Shown: positions 9,763 through 17,046 of the stretch, one piece after another | How the letters are laid out: each line of letters opens with the position of its first letter | Numbering within the stretch: position 1 is the first letter of the stretch | Assembly (NCBI GenBank): GCA_019359115.1 | Contig: JAHHHW010000096.1 | Coordinates: 62,001 to 126,000, forward strand | DNA: 64,000 bases | Source of the DNA: Pelatocladus maniniholoensis HA4357-MV3 | GTDB lineage: Bacteria > Cyanobacteriota > Cyanobacteriia > Cyanobacteriales > Nostocaceae | Reading direction: 5' to 3' | Made by a program: the position numbers and the translations under genes | Notes under the pieces: generated by a model | Database searches by the model: none | What the model was told of the DNA's origin: nothing | Seen by the model: the letters and a program-made list of their open reading frames with translations, nothing else

Positions 9763-9780
9763 GTAGACAAGTTTGTCTAC
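9763..9780. promoter_or_regulatory. TetR operator 2
   Basis: GTAGACAAGTTTGTCTAC is a perfect palindrome around a two-base centre and shares the GTAGACAA half-site with operator 1. Two sites in a divergent promoter region suggest one per transcript or cooperative binding. Confidence 0.72.
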
Positions 9781-9877
9781 AAAGCGAGCGACAAGTGTGT
9801 AATTAGCATTTTTGACAGGGTTTTTACCCTTCGACAGGCAATGTCGATAATACCAATACCTTAAAAAATACAACACA

Positions 9878-10432
9878 ATGGAATTCACCATTTATACTCT
9901 TGAAACAGCACCAAAAGCATCTCAAGAAGCTCTGCGCCACGCCAAAAAAACATTTGGCTTCATTCCCAACTTAGAGGGTATCTGCGCTGAAGCTCCTGCA
10001 CTTTTGCAGGGTGGTATGGCTTTATGGGATCTTTTCAGCACAACTAGCTTTAGCCCAATTGAACAGCAAGTAGTCTACCTGACAGCAAATTATGAAAATA
10101 ATTGTCACTATTGTATGGCAGCACACTCAGGCTTGGCAAAAATGGTTGGCATGTCCATCAAGGATATAGATACCATGCGAAATGGTGAACTCCTGCAAGA
10201 TCCAAAACTCCAGTCACTCCGGGAATTTACCCAGCGAATGGTGCAAACTCGTGGTTGGGTATCTGACGAAGAAATCGAGACATTTATGAAGGCTGGTTAC
10301 ACAAAGCAGCAGGTTCTTGAGGTAATTCTAGGTATCGCTGTGAAAGTTATTCACAATTACACCAATCACATTGCTCAAACGCCACTGGATAAAGAGTTTA
10401 AGCCTTATGCTTGGTCAAAACCTACCGTGTAG
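9878..10432 (+). CDS. Carboxymuconolactone decarboxylase/AhpD-family protein
   Basis: 184 residues with the AhpD/CMD core: CHYCMAAHSGLAKMVGM holds the redox CxxC pair followed by the conserved His. YTKQQVLEVILGIAVKVIHNYTNHI is the usual C-terminal helix. Most such proteins have peroxidase-like or alkyl-hydroperoxide-linked activity rather than true decarboxylase activity. It is the only evident target of the divergent TetR gene. A hairpin at 10550-10569 may end its transcript. Confidence 0.87.
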   Translation: MEFTIYTLETAPKASQEALRHAKKTFGFIPNLEGICAEAPALLQGGMALWDLFSTTSFSPIEQQVVYLTANYENNCHYCMAAHSGLAKMVGMSIKDIDTMRNGELLQDPKLQSLREFTQRMVQTRGWVSDEEIETFMKAGYTKQQVLEVILGIAVKVIHNYTNHIAQTPLDKEFKPYAWSKPTV

Positions 10433-10549
10433 AGAGATGCAACTATATTTTTGACCATCAAGAAATAACTTTAAAAGTTTTTAACTCAAATCTACTAAAT
10501 TAGCAAAATCCAATTATTTAGTCATCTTGAGATGACTTCTACATATCAG

Positions 10550-10569
10550 CCTAGAACTAAAGTTCTAGG
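10550..10569 (+). terminator. Hairpin after the CMD-family gene
   Basis: CCTAGAACT and AGTTCTAGG form a perfect 9-bp stem with a two-base gap. It lacks a clean T-run, so it may be a dispersed palindrome rather than a terminator. Confidence 0.35.
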
Positions 10570-10685
10570 TATACTTTTAGTTGCCAACGCAAAATATATT
10601 AACGATTATCATATTTTAAGTAAAAATTTAAATATTTTTACTTGAAATATGATAGACAGCTAGTAAACAGTATCATTATTATATA

Positions 10686-10708
10686 TGCCTGGTATGATAT
10701 ACCAGGCA
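10686..10708. repeat. Perfect 10-bp hairpin upstream of the amidase gene
   Basis: TGCCTGGTAT, loop GAT, ATACCAGGCA. It sits about 100 bases before the amidase start in an AT-rich stretch (10433-10808) with no gene. It could be an operator or a transcript-end structure. Confidence 0.4.
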
Positions 10709-10808
10709 AAATACTTAAATTCTATTTGCTATATCGGCAATTAGTAATAAACCTATTAAAAATTCAATACCAGCAGAATTATCAAACAATCGAGCAGAGG
10801 ATAAAAAA

Positions 10809-11750
10809 ATGAAATTTGGGATAGATAGCGGACATAATTGTCCACCAGATACGGGTGCAAGAGGAATCAAAATAGAGGATAATCTGACTTTGGATGTAGG
10901 CAACAGGGTTACATCTAAGTTAAAAGCTTTAGGACATCAAGTTGTAGTATGTAAACCAGACAGAGCCTCTACAGTAGGTGATTCTTTAAGAAAAAGATGC
11001 GCTACAGCAAATGCTAATAAAGTAGATCTTTACGTATCTATTCATTTTAATGCCTTTAATCGCCAAGCAAATGGTACGGAAGTATTTGCAGTTAGCGATA
11101 CAGGCAGAAAATTTGCCAAACCAATATTAGATGAAATTGTAAAATTAGGCTTTTTTAATCGTGGCATTAAAAATGGCAGTCATCTATTTGTCCTCAAAAA
11201 TACCAATATGGCTGCGATTTTAATAGAATGTTGCTTTATAGATTCACAAAAAGACATGAATCTGTATAATCCAGAGGCAATGGCGAATGCGATCGTCAAA
11301 GGTTTAACAGGTCAATCACCTACTACTCCTGTTAATCACGTAGTCGATGAAGAAGAAAATCCAGACACAACTATTAAAAGATTGCAACAAGCTTTAAATA
11401 GACTCAAAATTACCGATAAAAATGGTAGATCTTTGTTAGAAGATGGCATAAATGGTGCTGCAACAAAATCAGCAATTGAAAAATTTCAAAGTATTGTTGG
11501 TATTCAACAAACGGGAATAGCCGGAGACACTACCTGGAACGGAATTAATCAAATTCTAGCGAAACGAGTTATTAGATTAAATCATGCAGGCGGTGTAGTT
11601 ATTAGATACTTACAATTCCGCTTAGGTGTGGAAGTTGACGGTGTTTATGGTCCACAAACAGAAGCTGCTATGAAGAGATTTCAGCAGCAAAATGGTTTAA
11701 CAGCCGATGGAATTATTGGCCCTATTACTTGGCAAAAATTGATTGGTTAG
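10809..11750 (+). CDS. N-acetylmuramoyl-L-alanine amidase (Amidase_3) with two PG-binding repeats
   Basis: 313 residues. The Amidase_3 domain fills residues 1-170, with expected zinc ligands H9 (DSGHN), E23 and H79 (SIHFNA) and catalytic E140 (AILIECCFID). Two PG_binding_1 repeats follow (about 185-240 and 255-312; the second ends GLTADGIIGPITWQKLIG). It cleaves the bond between muramic acid and the stem peptide. There is no signal peptide: the catalytic domain starts at residue 1, as in phage or spore-type lysins, so how it reaches the wall is unclear. The next gene is another wall hydrolase on the same strand. Confidence 0.88.
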   Translation: MKFGIDSGHNCPPDTGARGIKIEDNLTLDVGNRVTSKLKALGHQVVVCKPDRASTVGDSLRKRCATANANKVDLYVSIHFNAFNRQANGTEVFAVSDTGRKFAKPILDEIVKLGFFNRGIKNGSHLFVLKNTNMAAILIECCFIDSQKDMNLYNPEAMANAIVKGLTGQSPTTPVNHVVDEEENPDTTIKRLQQALNRLKITDKNGRSLLEDGINGAATKSAIEKFQSIVGIQQTGIAGDTTWNGINQILAKRVIRLNHAGGVVIRYLQFRLGVEVDGVYGPQTEAAMKRFQQQNGLTADGIIGPITWQKLIG

Positions 11751-11836
11751 TGCATGTTTGTTGTTGGTTGTTTGTTGGTAAGAATGATCAATAACCAACA
11801 TTTAACAACCAACAAAGCACACTTGAGGAGAATTTT

Positions 11837-12916
11837 ATGACTTTTAATATTGACTTACTGAAATTACCAGTTCTTAGACTTGGTTCTAATGGAATATATG
11901 TGAGTGCTTGGCAAAGTTTTTTAAAAGAAGCTGAATATCCTGTTCAAATTGTTGACGGTGACTTTGGTAAAATAACTGACCAAGCTACTCGTCTTTATCA
12001 ACAAAGAAATAATTTAGAAGCTGATGGGATTGTTGGTAATGGCACATATAGTAAAGCTGCTAATCAAGGTTTTCTTGCTAAAATACCTAATCTTTCAGCT
12101 AGTACATTGCTGAGTTATCTTGGCTTTGGTGATACAGAAGTTAAGGATTTACAAAAGTGTTTGAATCAGGTAGCACAACTCAATCCCCTATTAATAATAG
12201 ACGGAGATTTTGGTAATACCAGTACCAAAGGATTAGCCGAAGCATATAAAAAAAGAGATGTACGTCTACGTGGTGAATTAGAACAAGCTTTGAGTAATGC
12301 AACTAAGCAAAAATTGGGGACAGATTTTACTCAAGCAATGGATATATTTAACGCCTATGCGAAAAAATTAAGATTTCGTCTGAGTGGTTCTCATTGGATT
12401 GATTACTTTCCTACAAGTAAGTTAATTGCTGATTTAGCTTCTCCATTTCGTCAAAAGGTAGAAGCATTTCAAAATGCTCTCATTGACGCTGGTTGTCAGG
12501 TGATTGTTACTGCTACCCATCGTCCCAAAGAACGTGCCTACTTGATGCATTATTCTGCCAGAATTAATCGCCAAGAAATATCTCCCCAATATATACCAGC
12601 AATGAGTGGAGTTGATATTGAGTGGGTGCATTATACGAATGCAGGATCACTACAAGCTGCTAAAGATATGGTAGAAGCTTATGGTGTGGGTGGTAATCCT
12701 GTATCTTTAAATTCTCGCCATATTCAAAGATTAGCAATTGACTGGAATGTAACCTGGGATGGCAAGATTAATATTAAGGATAGATACGGGAGAATGATTA
12801 GTGTTGGTGAACCGTGTAATGCTGCTTTAAATAAAAATGTATGGAAGGTGGGCGAATCTTACGGTGTATATAAACTAAGTAATGACCCTCCTCATTGGTC
12901 AGTGGATGGTTATTAG
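11837..12916 (+). CDS. PG-binding protein with a C-terminal M15-type peptidase domain
   Basis: 359 residues. Two PG_binding_1-like repeats at the N-terminus (about 12-70 and 85-150; DGDFGKITDQATRLYQQRN and IDGDFGNTSTKGL) precede a C-terminal domain. That domain has NSRHIQRLAIDWN and DPPHWS, matching the zinc site of M15 peptidases (likely ligands H295, D302 and H353). M15 enzymes cut wall stem peptides (D,D-carboxypeptidase or L-Ala-D-Glu endopeptidase). No signal peptide is visible, as in the upstream amidase. A good ribosome site (GAGGAGA) precedes the ATG. The peptidase assignment rests on the short zinc motifs. Confidence 0.7.
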   Translation: MTFNIDLLKLPVLRLGSNGIYVSAWQSFLKEAEYPVQIVDGDFGKITDQATRLYQQRNNLEADGIVGNGTYSKAANQGFLAKIPNLSASTLLSYLGFGDTEVKDLQKCLNQVAQLNPLLIIDGDFGNTSTKGLAEAYKKRDVRLRGELEQALSNATKQKLGTDFTQAMDIFNAYAKKLRFRLSGSHWIDYFPTSKLIADLASPFRQKVEAFQNALIDAGCQVIVTATHRPKERAYLMHYSARINRQEISPQYIPAMSGVDIEWVHYTNAGSLQAAKDMVEAYGVGGNPVSLNSRHIQRLAIDWNVTWDGKINIKDRYGRMISVGEPCNAALNKNVWKVGESYGVYKLSNDPPHWSVDGY

Positions 12917-12981
12917 TAACTAGTTCAAAAATCAAAAGTTAAAACAAGAAAACCCAATAATCTATCAAATTAAAAAATGAT

Positions 12982-13010
12982 GGTGCGTTATGGTTTTAAT
13001 CTAACGCACC
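12982..13010. terminator. Bidirectional hairpin between convergent genes
   Basis: GGTGCGTTA pairs with TAACGCACC across an 11-base loop, between the stops of the M15-type gene and cyanophycinase. The same TAACGCACCCTAC family recurs at 19676-19713. Confidence 0.6.
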
Positions 13011-13042
13011 CTACAATATTACTGCACTATTACAAATATTTT

Positions 13043-13885
13043 TTATTGGGTAGTGACTGGCTCTAACGGTAAAGATTGACCATTTAAAATTGGTCTATGA
13101 GTTTTTAAATCAAATTTATATCCGTGTGGCAAAATATGAAGTCTTGCTCCGCAAAATGCTAGAGCTTCATCCTTCAAGATCTCGTCAATATTGTTATGTA
13201 TCACCTCTGATTCATCTACAATTGTTACAGAGCCTTCTCCAATGACCTCAACTTGGCTGTCAGTAATAATCATTGCGGTATTTTCATCAATACCAAATCC
13301 TAGTACAGCAGGTTGTTGCGCCAAAGCTGATATTAACCTTCCTAAACGTCCTCTTTGAGAGAAATGTTGATCAATTACTACGCCAGGTAAAAAACCTAAA
13401 CCGGGACCCATATCTACAATTTCAATCCGAGGATTTGTTTCAGAATCGCCTTCTACAATCATGACATCTGGCATGACAGCAGCTCCAGCACTTGTCCCTC
13501 CCACTACTATACCTTCAGAAAAGCGTTTGTGAATAGTTGCGTCTATTTCAGTATCTTTAAGAATACTAGTAATCCTTGCTTGATCTCCGCCAGTAAAAAA
13601 TACTCCTGTTGCTTTATTAATTGCTTCCAAAGCAGTAGAAGAAGAAGCATCATCACGGGTTTCTGTATCAATTATGCGAACATCTTCTGCTCCTAGCCGC
13701 TCGAATACTCTTATATAATTTTCTCCTACTTCTCTAGGTAGTTCTGTCGCTGCTGTCATAATCACAATTCGCGCTTTAATACCACCAGCACGACGCACAA
13801 ACTCCCGTAATATTTGACAGTCTCCTTCTTTATCTTCTGCTCCTCCAATAATTACCAACTGCCGTTTAGTTTGGCTTTCTAACAT
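13043..13885 (-). CDS. cphB: Cyanophycinase
   Basis: 280 residues of the S51 peptidase family. The nucleophile elbow GGTSAGAAVMPD places the catalytic serine at 132, the position I recall for Synechocystis CphB. GVFFTGGDQARI supplies the conserved Gln, and the N-terminal LVIIGGAEDKEGD is typical. It degrades cyanophycin (multi-L-arginyl-poly-L-aspartate) to beta-Asp-Arg dipeptides in the cytoplasm. TGGAGGCG is the ribosome site before the ATG. It lies next to a CphA2-type synthetase on the other strand, with a small gene between, so it is probably the second paralogue (CphB2-like) rather than the one paired with full-length CphA1. Confidence 0.92.
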   Translation of the reverse strand: MLESQTKRQLVIIGGAEDKEGDCQILREFVRRAGGIKARIVIMTAATELPREVGENYIRVFERLGAEDVRIIDTETRDDASSSTALEAINKATGVFFTGGDQARITSILKDTEIDATIHKRFSEGIVVGGTSAGAAVMPDVMIVEGDSETNPRIEIVDMGPGLGFLPGVVIDQHFSQRGRLGRLISALAQQPAVLGFGIDENTAMIITDSQVEVIGEGSVTIVDESEVIHNNIDEILKDEALAFCGARLHILPHGYKFDLKTHRPILNGQSLPLEPVTTQ

Positions 13886-13980
13886 AGCGCCTCCAAGTAT
13901 GAGTTGATATCAAAAAATGAATCAATAATTACTAATTTTGGTGAAAAATTAATAATTCTTTATATTGAATCAGTCAATAA

Positions 13981-14008
13981 TACTCCCGCACTGGAGAACA
14001 CGGGAGTA
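13981..14008 (-). terminator. Hairpin downstream of the small gene at 14053-14280
   Basis: TACTCCCG and CGGGAGTA form an 8-bp GC-rich stem with a 12-base loop, 45 bases past the stop codon. It could end the small gene's transcript before cphB, or separate the two by attenuation. Confidence 0.5.
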
Positions 14009-14052
14009 CATCGGTTCAAAACTGAGTAATTTGATGATTTAATACAATTTTC

Positions 14053-14280
14053 TCAGCTATTTTTTGAACAAAAAATCTCACTTACTTGGTTGTTAAACAG
14101 CAGATCTACTAGAAAAGTGTGTGCTTCTTCCAATGGTAAATGTCTTGGTTTTCCTTGAAAGACTATTTGATATTCGTTAACATCTGGCCCATCTCCAAAG
14201 CCGGAAATTAACTTACGGTGAAAAGCTTCCTCAGCTAGATAGTGAACTTCTTTTCTGAGAGCAGCTTTGGTGACATTCAT
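14053..14280 (-). CDS. Small protein of unknown function between cphB and cphA2
   Basis: 75 residues, mildly acidic to neutral, no membrane segment: ALRKEVHYLAEEAFHRKLIS, FGDGPDVNEYQIVFQGKPRH, then a helix LPLEEAHTFLVDLLFNNQ. A clear ribosome site (TAGGAGACAG) stands before the ATG, which supports a real gene. I do not recognise a family. It reads in the same direction as cyanophycinase, 167 bases upstream of it, and divergently from cphA2. A role linked to cyanophycin is only a guess from location. Confidence 0.6.
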   Translation of the reverse strand: MNVTKAALRKEVHYLAEEAFHRKLISGFGDGPDVNEYQIVFQGKPRHLPLEEAHTFLVDLLFNNQVSEIFCSKNS

Positions 14281-14610
14281 AATCTGCTGTCTCCTAAGTT
14301 TTTTTGATTTTACTTGTTCATTCTATTATTTATATGTATTTGGGGATCATATTTCACCCCTCAAAAGTTATAAGTTGTTAGGTATATAAAATAATTTGAT
14401 TTGTTGGTTGTTGTTCGTTGGTTTTCTCTTTTGTCTCCCTTTGTCCCCACTCTCAACCTTTATACCCTGGGATAGCTCAAAATATTTCTCAATAGAGTTA
14501 CACTGATTCCTGGATACACAAGAACTTTGACAAATTGATTTAGTAGTAAATCTCGGTAAACGCAAATTAGTATCAAGACACCAGAGTGTTTCGTCAAAGG
14601 TATATAGTCA
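14281..14610. other. Divergent promoter region of cphA2 and the small gene
   Basis: 330 bases without a gene. At 14546 a GTA-N8-TAA sequence resembles the NtcA box (GTA-N8-TAC) but differs in one fixed base and has no well-spaced -10 box. No strong hairpin was seen. Confidence 0.4.
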
Positions 14611-16521
14611 ATGGTTCAAGATAGAAGTACCGATACAGTCCGCATTAATGCTAGAAAAACAGATGCTTTTGATATTTTCAACTTTCAGCACTATACTGGG
14701 CCGAACCCTTACTTAGATACAGGAGCGCTAGTATTTGATTTTGCTATGACAGAGTCTTGGCGATCGCAACCTGTTGAAAATTATCTAAAAATTATTGGCG
14801 ATCGCTACCCCCAACTCAAAAACGAAACCTATGATTCTCATGCTCAACTGTTTGCGCGCACTCTGTCGCAAGTAAATAAGCTGGATATGGATTTGCACCT
14901 TGATCGCTGGAGTATCCAACCCAATGGCCGATATACCAAAATCGCTGTCCAATCTCTACACGAAGACACAACACGCTCTGTAGCTTATTTTGTTTGGGAT
15001 TGGTTTGAAGCTATTACTCGCGAAGATGATATTGAGTTTGAACAACAATTACGGACGCTGCAAAAGGAATTTCGACTTTCCGCTTACGGTGGTCCCACAA
15101 TTTACGCCTTATTGCGAACAGCTTCCAAAAAAGCAATTCCTACCTTTCATATATGGGAAGAAAGACTAACACAATACGGCTACGGTAAAAAACAAATTCG
15201 CGGTGTTGCCACAACATTTGACAGCGATAGTCACTTAGACTCAGATTTTACTACCCGCAAAGATGACTGTAAAGAATTCTTGAAAATCTTGGGTTTTCCA
15301 GTACCCAAAGGTGATATAGTTTTCTTCAAAAAAGAAGCTTTCAGAGTAGCCAGAGAAATTGGTTATCCAGTCGCAGTCAAACCTGTAGTCGGTCACAAAG
15401 GTATTGGTGTAACCGCAGATGTGCGAGATGAAGATGATTTAGAAGCCGCTTATGGCAGAGCAGTCCAAGCTATTGATGAAAATGAGCCAATCCGGATCAT
15501 CGTAGAAAAAAGTATTCGTGGGAAAGATCACCGCTTGCTGTGTGTGAATGGTAAATTTGTCGCCGCAACCGAACGTCGTCCAGCATCAATTGTTGGTGAC
15601 GGATACTCAACAATTGACGAGTTAATTGAAAAAGAAAATCGTAAACCAGCTCGTTTAGATACACCCACCTCACCTATGAGTAAAATTCAGCGTGATGAGG
15701 CGATGGAACTATATTTAAATGAACAGGGTTTATCATTAGATAGTGTGATTGACAGAGACAAAACTGTCTATCTTCGCAAAGTTGCTAATCTTTCTGCTGG
15801 TGGTATGAGCATTGATGCTACACGCAATGTTCACCCCGATAATATTATTTTGGCACAAGATATTGCCCAGCACTTCCGATTAGTTTGTCTTGGAATTGAT
15901 GTCATTTCCGAAAATCTTTCTCAATCATGGAAAGAAAGTGAATTTGCGATTTTGGAAATCAATGCTGCTCCTGGTATTTTGATGCATCTTAACCCCGCTA
16001 TTGGTGAAAGTGTGGATGTACCTGCATATATTTTAGAAACCTTTTTTAAGACAGAGTCTGATTCGAGAATTCCAATTCTCACCTTTAATCAAATTTCAGT
16101 GAAAGAACTACAAGAAACTATTGATCATATTCTTTTACAAAATCCAAATTGGACAATAGGAGCTGTTTGTCGCGAAGGTGTGTTTGTGAATCGCTCCGAA
16201 AAATATTTGCATCAAAATTACAACAGCAACGTCTACACTTTGTTGCGTAATCCTAAACTAGATTTATTAATTGCTGAGTACCAAGATGACATCTTAGAAA
16301 AAGAGGGTATGTTTTATGATCGCAGCAATTTAGTAGTGCTGAATAATCCTACAGAAATCGAGATGATGTTGATGCGGGATGTCTTGGAAAATTCGACTGT
16401 GGTAATTAGAAAAGGAGATAATATTTCAATTCACCGCCAGGGTTTAATTGAAGAGTATACATTGGGAGAAGATGAACCATTGACTAGGGTTTATTTGAAA
16501 GAAATTAGCACTATTTTGTAA
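14611..16521 (+). CDS. cphA2: CphA2-type truncated cyanophycin synthetase
   Basis: 636 residues, against about 870-900 for CphA1. The N-terminal domain (1-165) and ATP-grasp domain (about 215-485; YPVAVKPVVGHKGIGVTADV, RGKDHRLLCVNGKFVAATER, FAILEINAAPGILMHLNP) are complete. The C-terminus keeps only a remnant of the Mur-ligase-like part: ICREGVFVNR-like and LVVLNNP segments are present, but no GTxGKT P-loop is seen. Known CphA2 enzymes of N2-fixing cyanobacteria have this architecture and build cyanophycin from beta-Asp-Arg dipeptides instead of free Asp and Arg. Proximity to cyanophycinase, which makes that dipeptide, fits. Confidence 0.88.
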   Translation: MVQDRSTDTVRINARKTDAFDIFNFQHYTGPNPYLDTGALVFDFAMTESWRSQPVENYLKIIGDRYPQLKNETYDSHAQLFARTLSQVNKLDMDLHLDRWSIQPNGRYTKIAVQSLHEDTTRSVAYFVWDWFEAITREDDIEFEQQLRTLQKEFRLSAYGGPTIYALLRTASKKAIPTFHIWEERLTQYGYGKKQIRGVATTFDSDSHLDSDFTTRKDDCKEFLKILGFPVPKGDIVFFKKEAFRVAREIGYPVAVKPVVGHKGIGVTADVRDEDDLEAAYGRAVQAIDENEPIRIIVEKSIRGKDHRLLCVNGKFVAATERRPASIVGDGYSTIDELIEKENRKPARLDTPTSPMSKIQRDEAMELYLNEQGLSLDSVIDRDKTVYLRKVANLSAGGMSIDATRNVHPDNIILAQDIAQHFRLVCLGIDVISENLSQSWKESEFAILEINAAPGILMHLNPAIGESVDVPAYILETFFKTESDSRIPILTFNQISVKELQETIDHILLQNPNWTIGAVCREGVFVNRSEKYLHQNYNSNVYTLLRNPKLDLLIAEYQDDILEKEGMFYDRSNLVVLNNPTEIEMMLMRDVLENSTVVIRKGDNISIHRQGLIEEYTLGEDEPLTRVYLKEISTIL

Positions 16522-17046
16522 ACATCTAGTTTTGGCTATTCTAGCCCTGGCGATTAGAAATCGCGGCTATACAAACTAAGTCCGCCTACGCGGACTAATG
16601 AAAATTCAAGAGTTATATCAAGTTTGGATAATTAGTTACACTTACCACAGTAATTGTACCCCACCCCGGTTTTGGCGTTAGACAAAACCGGGGTGGGGTT
16701 CTAAGGGTATTATAAGTAATTAAGCTAACCTGATATTATAAACCCACGTAGGTGTTCTAAGCTCGCAAAATCGATTTTGGTGACTCCCGAAATAATAATT
16801 GCGCTCGCAAAATCTATTTTGGTGACTCCTGAAAAACAGTGATCAACAGGGAGCATCCCAAATGTTTAAAATCTCCGCAGAGTGGAAGTCTGAGGCTACA
16901 CAAACCAAGTCCGCCTGCACGGACTCTTTTTAGCCTACGTAGGTAGGCTAGGTTATGTTTTTGTGTGACTCTGGATCAAATTCTGCAAAATAAGGATATA
17001 TAACTAAAGAAATCATTAGCACTCCTATTGATTGGAGGGCTTACCA
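16522..17046. repeat. Repeat-rich intergenic region
   Basis: It contains, in order: two copies of a TACAAACTAAGTCCGCC-type palindrome (about 16570-16598 and 16897-16925; GTCCGCCTACGCGGAC core), a strong hairpin (see 16658-16699), and two copies of GCTCGCAAAATCGATTTT-like sequence (about 16760 and 16803) each followed by GGTGACTCC. A GGGAGCATCCCAAATG repeat end (16850-16866) follows. No gene was found. Confidence 0.65.
16658..16699 (+). terminator. Strong hairpin downstream of cphA2
   Basis: ACCCCACCCCGGTTTTG, 8-base loop, CAAAACCGGGGTGGGGT: a perfect 17-bp stem about 135 bases past the stop. It may act as a terminator; its perfection also suggests a dispersed palindromic repeat. Confidence 0.5.

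Noticed and set aside
9812-9851. TTGACA and GATAAT as -35/-10 of the CMD gene
   Set aside because: The spacing is 28 bases, too long for a sigma-70 type promoter.
14546-14559. NtcA box upstream of cphA2
   Set aside because: GTA-N8-TAA departs from the GTA-N8-TAC core and no -10 box lies at the expected spacing.
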